Shown one piece after another: positions 1 to 11,227 of a stretch of DNA of 64,000 nt. The stretch's first letter is position 1. Each line of letters opens with the position of its first letter. The notes below the pieces were generated by a model, which did no database searches, was not told the DNA's origin, and was given only the letters and a program-made list of their open reading frames with translations. This stretch comes from Tupaia tana (Eukaryota; Chordata; Mammalia; Scandentia; Tupaiidae): NCBI GenBank assembly GCA_026018925.1, contig JAKSZU010000026.1, positions 20,068,759 to 20,132,758 of the forward strand, written 5' to 3'. Both the position numbers and the translations under genes were made by a program.

Positions 1-1132
1 CCCCCCACGGAGGATGGCCACACCGCAATTCCTTCTCCTCCATTCTCCTCTCGGGATCTTGGGCACACACGCACACGCGCCCGGCGTGAGTTTTAAGCCA
101 CCCAGTCCGGGATGCGAACCACGGTCAACTACGTGGAAGTCCAGCGACATAGCCATTACACTAACTGCTGGTCCCGAGGAGTTACTTAAGAATAAGCAAA
201 AAAAATGGATTCTTGGGACCAGCAGAAAACGTAAAGGTTATGTTGCTAGACTCCCATATAGTCAACTGGGGTTTGGGTCCTGGAGTTGGCAACTTAATCT
301 CACGGCAGGCCTATGTGTATGTATGCTCAAGATACCAAGAAGAAAAAGGAGAAGGGACTGTGGCATGGCCATCCTCTCTGTAGGTGATTTCTCACTTTCT
401 ATCTCTATCTCTGTTTCTCTAGTAAGCACACACACCCTATAGCAAAAATCTCTCTTAAAATAAAAAAAAAAAGGACCAGCAGTTGGCGTAATGGCTATGT
501 TGCGGGATTCCTATGTAGTTGACCGCAGCTTAAGTCCCAGACCTGGTGGCTTAAACTCATGCTAGGCGCGTGTGCGTGCATGCCCAAGATCCTGAGAGAA
601 AATGGAGAAAGGACTGAGACGTAGCCATCTCCCAAGGAGGGCAATTTCTCACTGTCTGTCTGTCTATGCAATTTCTCACTGCCTGGCAAGTGCATGCACT
701 CTATAGCGAAAACCTCTCCAAAAACAAAAAAAAAAAGGGCCAGCAGGTGGCATGGTGGTTAAGGTGCTAGACTCCCACATGGCTGACCACAGTTTGAGTC
801 CTGAACTTGGCAGCTTACTTTCTCACTTTCCCTCTCGGTCTCTCCTATCAAATTAAAAAATAAGAAGTAAGATTAAATGAACAATTTTTTAAAAAGAAAA
901 TGTTTTTCTTAAGATGAAATCTACTGGGGCCAGCAAGTGGCATGGTTAAGGCACAGGACTCCCACACAGTTGATCGCAGTTCAAGTCCCACACCTGGCAG
1001 CTTGCCTTCTCACTTTCTCTCTTTCTTTTGTGAGCATACACACTGTGCCCTATGACAAATGTAAAAATAACAACAGAAAATAAAATTTTTTAAAAATAGA
1101 AAAATAACATATATTAAAAAAAAAAAAAAAAA
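1..1132. repeat. SINE cluster in SBNO1 intron 16
   Basis: Five tRNA-derived SINEs: minus L 1-174 (cut by the window edge), plus L 215-471, plus L 473-736, plus S 737-900 and plus S 926-1132. The last one has a flanking repeat (gatgaaatctact at 913, ggtggaatctact at 1133). Each was recognised by its tRNA-like head with a TTCGAGTCC-like B box and its A-rich end. Confidence 0.8.
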
Positions 1133-1371
1133 GGTGGAATCTACTCCTGGTAAAGATGCTGTGAACATTTTGGAAGTAACAATGAAGGATTTAGGATATT
1201 TTATAAGCTTAGTTCATAGAGCATAACAGGGTTTAAGAAAACTGACTCTAAATTTCTGCTGTGGCTAAAATGCTATGGAACATCACCACATGCCAACCTA
1301 CAAACAAATCTTCCATAAAAGCGCTAATCAATGCAAACTTCTTTGTCTTATTTTAAGGAATACCCAACCGT

Positions 1372-2024
1372 GGGACCAGCAGATGGCATAATGGTTAGGT
1401 CACTGGACTCCCACATGGCTTATAGCAGTCCAAGTCCTGAACTAGAGGCTTGAAACTCATGTGCGTACGTGCCCAAGATCCGAGAGGAGAAGGGTGAGGA
1501 ACTGTAGCGTGGCCATCCTTCCGGGTAGTGATTTCTCGCTTTCTGTCCGAATCCGTCTCTCTGGTGAGGGCACGAGCCATGAAACAAAAATCTCTCTTAA
1601 AAAAAAAAAAAAAAAAAAAAATCCAACCAGCAGCAACCAATATCCTGCAGCCATCAGCATCAAGGCAACGCCTTCCACCAGCAAAAGAGTGTGACGCACT
1701 GAAGGCTCGGGTGATGGTTAGTATTTTTAATTAAGGTATGCCAGTTCTCTTAGACACAATGCTAGTGTATGCTTAATATACAATATAGTGTATACATAAT
1801 TTTTTGAGGGGGAGGAGATTTTTTTCTATAGGATGCATGCACTTGCCAGAAAGACAGAGATAGAGAGACAGAAAGTTAGAAATCACCCCTCCAAGGGGGA
1901 CGGTCATGCCACAATCCCTTCTTCTCGCCAGCGTGAGTTTAAGTCATCGGGTCCGGGACTCCAACCGTGGGTGACTACATAGAAGTCCAGCGATGTAGCC
2001 ATTATTACGCCATCTGCTGGTCCC
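1372..2024. repeat. Two L-type SINEs in intron 16
   Basis: Plus L 1372-1620 is flanked by a short repeat (acccaacc near 1362, atccaacc near 1620). Minus L 1806-2024 is older, with its polyA end at the left. The unlisted stretch 1133-1371 is plain intron with nothing recognised. Confidence 0.75.
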
Positions 2025-2332
2025 AACGTGTATATGTAACTTTTAATCCACTGGGAAACCAAACATTCACATGACTCTTTGTTGTGATCAAACTGGGCCC
2101 AAATTTACACTATGTTCAAGACATGCTTATAATGTACGGCCAAGGCCTAAATATACCAACCGTTCTCATTCTAGTTTACCTGTGTGTTCCAAATCACACG
2201 AACCCAGTGAAAACATTGGGCCACTTGCCTATACAGGAAAGACAGGACTCCCAAAGTGCTGTTGCATCCTCAAAATGTTCTAATTTGTTATATTTACATC
2301 ATCAGCTAGGGTATTTAAAGAAAAGCACTCAC

Positions 2333-2484
2333 CTTTCCGCTTCTTTATTTTATTTTCTTTACAAGGACTATCTCGTGGTGAACTGTTGTTACTTGGAGCT
2401 GTCAAATCGATGCCTAGCAAACTATAAAGTTTTTTCCTGTCTGGAGCAGGGAAGTGCTTTTCGATGAGTGACTGCAAAACCCCT
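2333..2484 (-). CDS. SBNO1: SBNO1 coding exon 16
   Basis: 152 bp. The acceptor reads TTCTACAG before A-GGG-GTT-TTG-CAG, completing the lysine codon begun in exon 15; the donor is G followed by GTGAGT. It encodes [18 protein letters not shown] and continues to KKRKG. This is the linker just after the first helicase lobe: a basic lysine/arginine-rich stretch (ENKIKKRKG) that may help nuclear targeting, preceded by a serine/proline stretch ([12 protein letters not shown]). The exon ends in phase 1, so the next exon must lie beyond position 1, since nothing matching the following acidic region is found in 1-2332. Confidence 0.95.
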
Positions 2485-2679
2485 CTGTAGAAGAGAATAC
2501 GACAATTACTGCTTCAGGTGGAAGCTAATTCACTGTAAAGTCTTACTACATATGTATCTTTCACAGAAATACATTCTGTTCAACTTTACAAAATACTGCT
2601 GAAAACTGAGCTCAAATGAGGCCAGGCCTGTCCAGCACAGCCCAGTGACTACAGTGAACGGAAACAGGGAGCCACTACG

Positions 2680-2790
2680 TGAGGCTGGGGCCACAGAGAA
2701 GTTCAGGTTCGGTTTTCAGACCAGCCCGAACTGGCCAGGCACAACAGCACACACCTGTACTCCTAACTAACAAGGAGGCTGGGGTAAAGG
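2680..2790 (+). repeat. 7SL/Alu-like SINE fragment
   Basis: The stretch around 2735-2785 (ggccaggcac, cacacctgtactcc, ggaggctgggg) follows the left end of Alu and B1 consensus sequences. It is preceded by another ggaggctgggg-like block and an 'accagcc' block. It is diverged and has no clear tail. Such 7SL-derived SINEs are known only from Euarchontoglires, so it bears on what the organism is. Confidence 0.5.
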
Positions 2791-2822
2791 GTGCCAATGA
2801 AAAGAATCCATCAAAAATAAAC

Positions 2823-3694
2823 AAAAGGCAGATGTGGCTGGTCAAGGCACTGGACTCTCACATGGCACAACACAGTTCAGGTCCTGGACCTGGCGGCTTG
2901 CTTTCTCTTTTTCCTTGGTCGAATTGAAAAAATGATAATAGTAAAAAATAAAAGCGGGGCCAACAGGTGGCGAGGTGGTTGACGTGCTAGACTCCCACGT
3001 GGTTCAAGTCCTGAATCTGGAAGCTTTCTTTCTCACTCTACCTTTCTGTCTCTCTGGTCAAATATTGAAGAATAATGATAATAAGTAAAATTAAAAATGG
3101 GGAACAGTTGGTGTAATGGCTATGTTGCTGGACACCCACAAAGTCGACCACAGATCAGTCCTGGACCCGGTGGCTTAAACTCACAATGGGCATGTGTGCG
3201 TGCATGCCCAAGATCCCAAGAAGAAAAAGGAACACAAGGGATTGTGGAGTAGCCATTCCCCCGAGGGGTGTGATTTTTTGCCTTCTGTCTCTCTCTTTCG
3301 GGCGAGCGCACACGCCCCATAGCAAAAACTCTCAAAAAGAAAAAAATAATAAATCTTTAAAAATAAATAATAAATATTATTTTTTAAAAAGGAAGAAATA
3401 AATACAAGCCAAACCACATTTTAAAATTGTCTAAAAGAAGGGCTAGCCCCATAACACAATGATTAAGCCCTGTACACAGGGAACTGGATCCCACAAGAGT
3501 GACCATGGTTCTAGTCCCAAGCCCAGCCGCTTGAAAAACATGCTAGGCACATGTGCATGAATGTCTTCAACCCTTAGAGGATGGAGAGACAGAGGAAAAG
3601 TATTTGTGGTATAACCATATCCCACTCATGAGTGTTGTGTTTTGTTTTCTCTTTCTCTCTCTGGCAAGCCCAGGCATACTCTGGCAATTAAAAA
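2823..3694 (+). repeat. SINE run S-S-L-P in intron 15/16 region
   Basis: Plus S 2823-2950, plus S 2956-3097, plus L 3099-3345 and plus P 3440-3694, the last with the diverged 'ctggatcccacaag' head and a 'ggcaatt' end. All lie in SBNO1 intron 15 (2485-7831). Confidence 0.75.
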
Positions 3695-3697
3695 CTA

Positions 3698-3766
3698 TTA
3701 GGTCATTGGAAAAGTCATGACATGTTTTTCTATGCAAAAATGCATCATGACTTTTCTGACAACCAA
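3698..3766. mobile_element. Mariner-like MITE (MADE1-like palindrome)
   Basis: About 69 bp that is nearly a perfect inverted repeat. It begins TTAGGTCATTGGAAAAGTCA; the reverse complement of the right end reads GGTTGTCAGAAAAGTCATGA. TTAGGT is the usual mariner start, and a TA precedes it. MADE1 has the same design (TTAGGTTGGTGCAAAAGTAA), but the inner sequence differs, so this derives from a different mariner. No coding sequence. Confidence 0.65.
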
Positions 3767-3811
3767 AGAATTAGGTTTTCTTGCTTTGAAACTTTTTTCT
3801 ATTTATTTGTG

Positions 3812-5176
3812 ATTTTTAAAAATATTTTTTATTAAATTTTATTTATTCATTTATTTTAATTTGACCAGAGAAAAACAGAGAGAGAGAGAGAAAATGAGAA
3901 GTCAAGCCGCAAGGTCCAGAACTCAAACTATGATCAGCTATGTGGGAATGTCCAGCGCCTTAACCACCACGCCACCTGCTGGTCCCTTATTTGTGATTTT
4001 TAAGCCACCAGGTCTGGGACTTGAACTGCAATGATCCATGTGAGAATCCAGTGCCTTAACCACAATGCCACCTGACCCCCCCGCCCCCCCCCCCCCGCAT
4101 AGTTTCAATGACTTTGGTGGTTAAGGTGGCTGGGTGGCACTTGGCCAACTGTGGCTCAAGCGGCAGACCCATGAGCTGAAAGAAATCACTGGGCGAGTGT
4201 GCCTGCATGCCCAAAATAGCGAAAGGAAGGAAAAATGGAGAAAGGACTGTGACAGGATCAACCCCCATGAGGGAGGTACTTTCTCCTTTTCCTTTTCTCT
4301 TTCCGTATTTTTCCTGAGAGTATATGGGCCCTCAAGCAAATTAAAAAAAAGTTACTTAACAATTTTTAAAAATCGGGACCAGCAGTTAGCATAATGGCTA
4401 TGTCGCTGGACTCCCACATGGCCGACCATGGTTCGAGTCCTGGACCTGGTGGCTTAAACTCACGCCGGGTGTGTGTGCGTGCGTGCCCAAGATCCCGAGA
4501 GGAGAATGGAGGAGAAGGGATTGTGGCGTGGCCATCCCCGCCGGGGGGTGATTTCTCGCTTTCTGTCTGCCTCTCTCTGTCTTTCTGGTGAGCACTCGCG
4601 CCCTATAGCAAAAACCTCCAAAAATAAATAAATAAATAATAATTTTTAAAAATTAGTATTCATTTTTAAAAATTTATTGTTACTATTATTTTCTTTGCTA
4701 TAGTACACATGAATTCGCCAGACAGAAGCAGACAGAGAGAGAAAGAGAGCAAGGAAAGTGAGAAAGCAGTTCTCCAGATTCGGGACTCAAATGCTGATCA
4801 ACCATGTGGGAGATCCAGGGCCTTAACCACCATGCCACCTGCCAGCCCCAAAAACTTACCTAACAATTTAACATACCACTTTAACATGAAATCAATGAGG
4901 GTTTTTTTTTGTTTGTTTGTTTTGAGAAGTTTGTGCTATAGGGCGCGTGCGGTCACCAGAAAGACACCAGAGACAGACAGAGAGATAGAAAGCAAAAAAT
5001 CATCCCCTGGGGGAGATGGCCACACAGCAATCCTTTCTCCTCCATTCTCCTCTTGGAATCTTGGGCACACGCGCACATGCACCTGGCGTGAGTTTAAGTC
5101 GCCTGGTTTGGGACTAGAACCACAGTCGACTAAGTGAGTGTCCAGCGACATAACCATTATGCTATCTACTGGTCCT
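3812..5176. repeat. SINE cluster in intron 15
   Basis: Minus S 3812-3986; a minus head fragment 3996-4097 ending in a 13-base C run; plus P 4117-4350; plus L 4375-4645; minus S 4665-4849; minus L 4900-5176. In the minus copies the head reads 'cctgctggtccc' at the right end. Confidence 0.75.
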
Positions 5177-5320
5177 GGAACCTGGCTCTCTTAAAAGCAC
5201 TAGCCACTATACAGTATAATCTAGATGGGAAATTGCATTTTGTGTGCTATGATGATGTTCAGTGAAAGAATGTAAAATAAAAAAATAAGTATAAAAAAAA
5301 GCACTAGGGGAAAAAAAATG

Positions 5321-5971
5321 GGGGCCAGCAGATGGCATGGTGCTTAAGGGCAATGAACTCCCACGGGGCCAATCACGGTTCAAGTCCCAGACCTGGCAGC
5401 TTGCTTTCCCTTTCCCTCTCTTTCCCTCCCTCTCTGGTCAAATTTAAATAAATAAATAAATAAATAAATAAAAGTTAAAAAAAAAAAAAAAAAAAAAAGT
5501 CAGCACTAAGAAGGGCTGGACTCCCAGATGGCCAACCACAGTCTGAGTTCCAAACCTGGAGGCTTGTTTTCTCACTTTCGCTCTCACTCTTCCTTTCTCT
5601 CGCAGGTCAAATTTTTTAATCATGATAAAAAGTAAAATTAAATAAATAAATAAGCGCTGGGAAATAGGAACTGACCCACATTTTGCTTTTAAAAGCAATT
5701 TTCAATTGTATATCTATCTCTTTTTGAGAAAGACTTTTTGCTAGAAGGCACATGTGCTCGCCAGAGAAACAAAGAGAGACAGAAAGTGAGAAACCACCCC
5801 CAGGGGGATGGCCATGCCACAATCTCGTCTCTTCCATTCTCCTCTCCCGATTTTGTGCACACATGCATGCACATTTTTTCCAGCGTGAATTTTAGCTGCC
5901 AGGTATGGGATTGAACCACAGCGGCCGATGCGGGAGTTCTGTGCCTTAACCACTATGCCACCTGCTAGCTC
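5321..5971. repeat. SINE cluster S-S-L in intron 15
   Basis: Plus S 5321-5499 with a long (AAAT)n and A tail; plus S 5511-5652 lacking the first part of its head; minus L 5720-5971. The preceding 5177-5320 is AT-rich intron with nothing recognised. Confidence 0.75.
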
Positions 5972-6011
5972 CTGTACATACTTCTCAAAATGATCTGTTT
6001 GAAATATACTC

Positions 6012-6875
6012 CACGAAAGGAATCTCCAAGCCGGCTGAGTAGGTATCATGAGCAAAGCTCACCCTCCTGAATTGAAAAAAATTTATGGACAAGAAGTTAT
6101 CACTTAAAATTAAATGGTGGCTGACATGTCCAAGAAATAGTGCAGGGACTTGATCCATGCACTATTGAATGAATGTGTGGATACGGGAACTAGTGGGCCA
6201 CAGGACAATACTGGAGTGGCAATAATACACGGAAATAGTGCCATCGTGTCAGAAGCTTTGGACCGAGTATACATAATGGCTGTTCAACAGAAAAGTCCAC
6301 GTCCCCTCGTCAATGGGCCTGTTTTACTATGATGTAAAAATCAGGTTATAGGGGCTGGCAGGTGGCATGGTGGTTAAGTGTGCTGGACTCCAACATGGCC
6401 AACAACAATTTCAGTCCCAGACCTGGTGGCTTGCTTTCTCACTTTCCGTCTCTCTTCTCTCTCTCACTCTGTCCCTCTCCCGTCAAAATTAAATAAATAA
6501 AGCTGAATAAAATAATTCTCTCTTTTTTTTGAGAGGTTTTCGCTATAGGGTGCGTGCTCTCGCCAGACAGACAAAGACAGAGAGACAGAAAGCGAGATGT
6601 CACCCCCCAGGGGGGATGGCCACGCCGCAATCCCTTCTCCTCTCGGGATCTTGGGCACGCACGCACACGCGCCCGGGGTGAGTTTTAAGTCACCGGGTCC
6701 GGGACACGAACTGCAGTTGACTACGTGGGAGTCCAGCAACATAGCCATTACGCTAACTGCTGGTTTCCTGAATAAAATAATTCTTAAAAAAAAAAAAAAA
6801 ATCAGGTCATGTACATTTTCACAATAAACTTTTAGTTAAGTTAAAAAAAAAAAAAGAAAGAAAGAAAGAAAAAAA
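6012..6875 (+). pseudogene. SNRPG: SNRPG processed pseudogene, split by nested SINEs
   Basis: A retrocopy of the mRNA for small nuclear ribonucleoprotein G, the Sm-ring subunit of spliceosomal snRNPs. ATG at 6048 opens MSKAHPPELKK, exactly the SmG start. An extra A in the following A-run shifts the frame; the next frame gives FMDKKLSLKLNGG and a stop at the RHVQ arginine; later NECVDTGTSGPQDN and HGNSAIVSEALDRV match the SmG end (DECVEMATSGQQNN, RGNSIIMLEALERV). The 3' UTR and polyA tail (6842-6875) follow, with SINEs 6351-6801 inserted in the UTR. Direct repeats gaaatatactc (6001) and gaaatatcctc (6876) flank the whole copy, and it has no introns. Clearly non-functional. Confidence 0.9.
6351..6801. 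repeat. S SINE with an L SINE inserted in its tail
   Basis: Plus S 6351-6520 plus 6769-6801, interrupted by minus L 6521-6766. The duplicated target is ctgaataaaataattct (about 6503 and 6768). The S itself duplicated aaatcaggt of the SNRPG retrocopy (about 6338 and 6801). The order of events is therefore SNRPG copy, then S, then L. Confidence 0.9.
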
Positions 6876-7137
6876 GAAATATCCTCTATGACAAGAAATG
6901 GTGCCTAATTTTACCATAAGAGTTAGAATTGGGTGGTTGGGCAAACTGAAAATTAATGCCTACAACAAGCTGATAAGCTCTTTTTGAAGATTTCGTACCC
7001 ATTTCCAATTTTATTGGCAGACCTCATTAAATTGTGGAAAAAACTGTAATTACTGCTTTTCTGGATAATGTTAATTTCAAATGCACAAAACTCAATCTAA
7101 AACTGGAACTAAATCAAGCCACTGCTGAAGCTAGCAG

Positions 7138-7560
7138 GGGGCTGGCACTGGACTTCCACATGGCTGATCGTGGGTTCAGGTCCTGGATGTGGTGACTTGC
7201 TTTCTTGCTTTCCCTTTCCCTGTCTCTAGTCAAATGAAAAAATAATAATAAATGGAATTATATAAATAATTCCTTCTTTTTTTTTAAAAAAAAAAAAGAA
7301 AGATTTTTGCTATAGGGTCCTTGCCAGAGAGACAGACTTTAAATCACCCCCAGGGAAGGATAGCCAATAGCCACACCACAATCCCTTTTCCTCCATTCTC
7401 TTCTTGGGACTTTGGACATGCACACACACATGCCTGGTATGAGTAGTAAGCCTCCAGGTCTGGGACTCGAACCGCGGTTGACTACATGGGAGTCCTGCAA
7501 CGTAACTATTATGCCATGTGCTGCTCCATATAAATAATAATTCTTCTAAAAAAAAATAAA
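7138..7560. repeat. S SINE with an L SINE inserted in its tail
   Basis: Plus S (head truncated) 7138-7275 plus 7529-7556, interrupted by minus L 7276-7528. The target duplication is atataaataattc (about 7260) and atataaataataattc (about 7529). The S copy duplicated aaatcaagcca (about 7111 and 7558). The stretch 6876-7137 is intron with nothing recognised. Confidence 0.85.
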
Positions 7561-7831
7561 TCAAGCCATCACAGACTTCAAAATGTAGAAGACAAAAATC
7601 CAGCTGTTCACTTAGTCCATATTCTGTGTGTACTACTGGCAACCTACTTAACATGTCAGGAGTAGGAGACTTGTTAGTTTCCCAATAGATACACTGGTAC
7701 AGGAAACAAAGAATGGCAAGAATGAGGGCAGAAAAACTTTTTAAGAACAATTTAAGAGAATCAAAAATTTAGCCTTCTGAAAATGCCAATATTTGAACTT
7801 GTCTGGAGAAAAAGAAAACCAAAAACATTAC

Positions 7832-7929
7832 TTGGCAGTTGAAACAAAATCATTCAATTCTCCTCCGCCTTCTTCCAAGGCTTCTAAAGTTCTGGCTTCT
7901 CCTGTAGACTGCAAGCCAATGACAACACA
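7832..7929 (-). CDS. SBNO1: SBNO1 coding exon 15
   Basis: 98 bp. The acceptor CCTCTAG precedes TGT-GTT-GTC and the exon ends GCC-AA before GTAATG (phase 2). It encodes [20 protein letters not shown] then [12 protein letters not shown], matching the human protein. The GLQSTGEA stretch lies in the core of the strawberry-notch family. The following intron 15 is 5.3 kb and full of SINEs. Confidence 0.95.
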
Positions 7930-8428
7930 CTAGAGGAAAGGAAAACACATTAATTGTAAATAAAAACATGCTTATGGTTCTGATCAAGACATTATTTGAC
8001 ATACTTTGTAAAAAAATGAAAAGGGTTCCAACACAACGACCCCGTTACTGAAAAGCACGTGTATGCCTTACTTATTTACACACAGTTAAGAGACGCCATG
8101 TGTTGAAATGCAGCTGGGAAACAGGACTGAAGTGGTGAGCATGACCAAATCCTTGCCCTTGCCCAGCTCACAGTCCGTGGTATTTTGAGAAGATACACAC
8201 TCACCAAAACTTTACACCCAATGGACAATCAGAGTGACGTTTATCTTGCTGGTTTTTATTTTTGAGCTATCTATATTCTCTTAACAAGGACAACTTTTGT
8301 AATTTAAAAACATGAATTTCTAAAGCCTACGTTATGCCCATCTAATTATTTTATAGCAATTCTTTAGGAAGACAAGACTTCACAAGGGAACTTCAAAGAC
8401 TGAAAACATGATGTGTTTTTCAACTTAC

Positions 8429-8611
8429 TTTCCCATTCTTGATTTCTTCTCGAGCTAGCTGCACAACCCTTTTCACTTTGGATGCTATGCACAGGTATTT
8501 GAAAAATCTCTGATGAGCAGACCAGAACTGGCCCCACATGGACTTCTTCATTCGCTGCTCGGCATCAATCAGATCTGCAGCTTGCTGAAATCGCTCTCTG
8601 GCAATGACCCA
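8429..8611 (-). CDS. SBNO1: SBNO1 coding exon 14
   Basis: 183 bp, 61 whole codons, phase 0 at both ends. The acceptor CGTCAG precedes TGG-GTC-ATT and the donor AAA is followed by a full-consensus GTAAGT. It encodes [20 protein letters not shown], then [20 protein letters not shown] and ends EEIKNGK. This tryptophan- and arginine-rich block ([13 protein letters not shown]) is a hallmark of the strawberry-notch family. Introns on either side (8612-9389 and 7930-8428) are short for this gene; 7930-8428 contains no repeat that I recognise. Confidence 0.96.
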
Positions 8612-8731
8612 CTGACGATACACAATAAACAAAGCTTTAGACGTTTCATCTTCGAATGCAAGTTATTAAATCATGACCAAGTCAATCAAAGTAATGTTAA
8701 ATGCTGCAAGACTATTTAAACATTTACGAGT

Positions 8732-9036
8732 GGGCCAGCAGACAGTGTGCTGGTTAGGTCAGCTGGATTCCACGTGGCTGACTTCACAGTTCGAGTCCCA
8801 GGCTCAGTGGCTTAAAAAACATACGGGTCCATGAGCATGTGTGCCTCAAACCCCAAGAATAGAAGGGATTGTGGCCTGGCCAACCTCCCTAGGTGATGTT
8901 TTCTCACTCCCCTTGCCTGCGCCCCCCCCCCCCCCCCCCCCCCAGCCTATGTGCCCTACAGCAAACATCATTTATGGCTTTCCGTCTCTCTGGCAAGTGC
9001 ATGTGCCCTATAGCAAAAAATCTCTGTCTTAAAAAA
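8732..9036 (+). repeat. P/L-type SINE with poly-C expansion (intron 13)
   Basis: Head 'gggccagcagacagtgtgctgg', end 'ccctatagcaaaaaatctctg'. A 22-base C run (8922-8943) sits in the pyrimidine-rich part. The end module (gccctacagcaaa, then gccctatagcaaa) appears twice, so part of the 3' region has been duplicated. Confidence 0.7.
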
Positions 9037-9111
9037 AATCCCTGTGGGCTAACAAACGTTAAAATGGACAAACTAACCATTATTATCAGATACATTAAAA
9101 ACATAAGTAAT

Positions 9112-9369
9112 GGGACCAGCAGTTAGCATAATGGCTATGTTGCTGGACTCCCATGTAGCCGACTGAGGTTTGAGCCCCATACCGGTGGCTTAAACTCACG
9201 CCGAGTGCGTGTGCATGCGTGCCCAAGATCCCGAGAGGAGAACGGAGGAGAAGGGATTGCAGCGTGGCCATCCCCCCTGGGGGTGATTTCTTGCTTTCTG
9301 TCTCTCTCTGGCTGGTTGGCGAGCGAACGCGCCCTATAGCAAAAACCTCTCCAAAAAAAAAAAAAAAAG
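9112..9369 (+). repeat. L-type SINE (intron 13)
   Basis: Full-length plus L with intact head, C/G palindrome and A-tail; its end lies 21 bp from SBNO1 exon 13. In the sense of the gene it starts with a poly-T tract just downstream of the exon 13 donor. Confidence 0.9.
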
Positions 9370-9389
9370 TAATTATGAAAGAGTCTCAC

Positions 9390-9543
9390 CAGCTTGACTG
9401 CTTTGTTATACATTTTGACATAGTTCTGAGAAAGAAGAACTTCCTCAATTTTGAAGGTCACTCCAGTAAAGCTTAGCTGTCGAGCAATGTACATTCCTCG
9501 AAGCTTCATATCCATAGCAACTATTTCCATGGCACCAACACCT
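9390..9543 (-). CDS. SBNO1: SBNO1 coding exon 13
   Basis: 154 bp. The acceptor TTCAG precedes A-GGT-GTT-GGT-GCC-ATG and the donor CTG is followed by GTGAGA. It encodes [20 protein letters not shown], then [20 protein letters not shown] and ends NKAVKL. Human has LLSQS where this has LLSQN; otherwise it is the same as remembered. Enters in phase 2 and leaves in phase 0. Confidence 0.95.
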
Positions 9544-9665
9544 CTGAATAAAATGAAAACACACAGTAACTACCAACAGACAAAACAGACCTTTAACAAA
9601 CAGGTTTTAGCAAGAACATGTTTCTCCTACTGAGAACAGAGTACACCACAAACTAACTGCATCAC

Positions 9666-9771
9666 CTCCGTTCCACTGCTTGAATGAAATCACTGAATTC
9701 TCTGAATGGAGTCCCTTCGCCCCAGATTCCAAGTCGGTTCATATAGGCCATGTTGCGTGGTTCAGAAGCCC
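9666..9771 (-). CDS. SBNO1: SBNO1 coding exon 12
   Basis: 106 bp. The acceptor TTTTTCTCAG precedes GG-GCT-TCT and the exon ends CGG-AG before GTGATG. It encodes [20 protein letters not shown] then [14 protein letters not shown], identical to the remembered human protein. It follows the SAT motif directly. The flanking introns are tiny (79 and 122 bp), too short to hold SINEs. Confidence 0.95.
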
Positions 9772-9850
9772 CTGAGAAAAAGCCAGATGAAATATATTAT
9801 AGCTGAAATGATAACCTGATAGATCTTTTAAGAATAAGCCAACAACTCAC

Positions 9851-9986
9851 CAGTGGCACTGGCATAAACAACTCTAGCTTTTGGCAATTTGTTCTGAAGC
9901 TCTAAAACTGCTAAGCCAGTCTTGGTGGGCTTTGAAGAGCCAACAGGACATAAGTTTTTTGCTTTATGACATTCATCAAATACTAT
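9851..9986 (-). CDS. SBNO1: SBNO1 coding exon 11 (DECH box and SAT motif)
   Basis: 136 bp. It encodes [20 protein letters not shown], then [20 protein letters not shown] and YASAT plus one base. DECH (residues 436-439) is helicase motif II, which binds Mg-ATP and drives hydrolysis; SAT is motif III. The acceptor side belongs to a U12-type intron: reading toward the exon, TCCTTAAT (complement of 10000-10007), then a short gap, then TTACAG. The donor G is followed by GTGAGT, phase 1. Confidence 0.96.
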
Positions 9987-10165
9987 CTGTAAGGAATGAA
10001 TTAAGGATCTTGCAGTCATCCAGGAAGAGTTCACTTTTATTTCGCAAAGGCCTAAGGAAACACCTAAGATTCCTAAGCTGTGACCTTCAGGAAAATAGAA
10101 TACCGAGGGAGGGAGTGTTGCTGATAATAAGCTCCTGGAAGTAACTTTTGAAAATAATGCCCACT

Positions 10166-11227
10166 GGGAGCAGCAGTTGGCATAATGGCTATGTCGCTGG
10201 ACTCCCACGTAGTCGATTGTGGTTCGAGTCCCGGACTCGGTGGCTTAAACTCACACCGGGCGAGTGCGTGTGTGCCCAAGATCCCGAGAAGAGAATGGAG
10301 GAAAAGGGATTGCGGCGTGGCCATCCCCTCTGGGGGAGGGGGGGTTTCTCACTTTCTGTCTGTCTTCTGGAAAGTGCAGGCGCCCTGTAGCAAAAAGTCT
10401 CTCCAAAAATAAAAAAATAAAAAATAAAAAAATAATGCCCACATACGAGCTTTGTCAAACCTTAACTTTGCCACATTTGCTTCAGATTTGTTCTCATTTC
10501 ACAATTACAGCTGTACGCTCCAATGGTACTTCTAAATCTCGACTGCTTCTTTCTCTAGCCAAAGAGGTATCCACAGAACTTGGTAATTATATTAACCAGA
10601 TATATAGTTTGTATTAACTTTTTTTTAAATTTGGGCCAGCTGTAGCACAGTGGACTTTGAGTCCTAGACCCGGGGGCTTCGAAACATGCCGGGTACTTGT
10701 GCGAGCAGACCCAAAGCCCTGAGAGGAGAATGGAAGAGCAGGGCCCGGCACGTGGCCATCCTCTCTAGAGCAGTTTCTCTCCCTCTCCAGTGAGCACACA
10801 TGCCTTATAGTGAAACTTAAAAAAGGAAATCTTAGCAGACGCACGTACCAGAGAAAGACTAGGTAAGGAAGGAAGTATCCGCCATGGGAAACGGCCACGC
10901 CACAGGCCCTTGCTCATCTCTCCCTCATCTCGCGGCTTTTGGGCACACACATCCAATGTGGTGGTGTTTTGGTTTTTTTTTTTTTTTTTTTTTGCTATAG
11001 GGCGCGTGCACTTGCCAGACAGAGACAGAAAGAGAGACAGAAAGCGAGAAATCACCCCCAGGGGGGATGGCCACGCCTCAATCCCTTCTCCTCCATTCTC
11101 CTCTCGGGATCTTGGGCACGCACGCACACGCGCCCAGTGTGAGTTTTAAGCCACCGGGTCTGGGACGTGAATCGCGGTCGACTACATGGGAGTCCAGCGA
11201 CATAGCCATTACGCTAACTGCTGGTCC
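10166..11227. repeat. SINE cluster in U12 intron 10
   Basis: Plus L 10166-10430 with flanking repeat aaaataatgccca (about 10149) and aaataatgccca (about 10431); plus P 10634-10818; minus L fragment 10830-10957; minus L 10973-11227 with flanking ccaatgtg (about 10955 and 11230). Confidence 0.8.

Noticed and set aside
9112-9190. tRNA genes suggested by A-box and B-box like heads (many sites)
   Set aside because: They are heads of SINEs followed by the family body and A-tail; the stems do not pair as a functional tRNA and all occur in repeat context.
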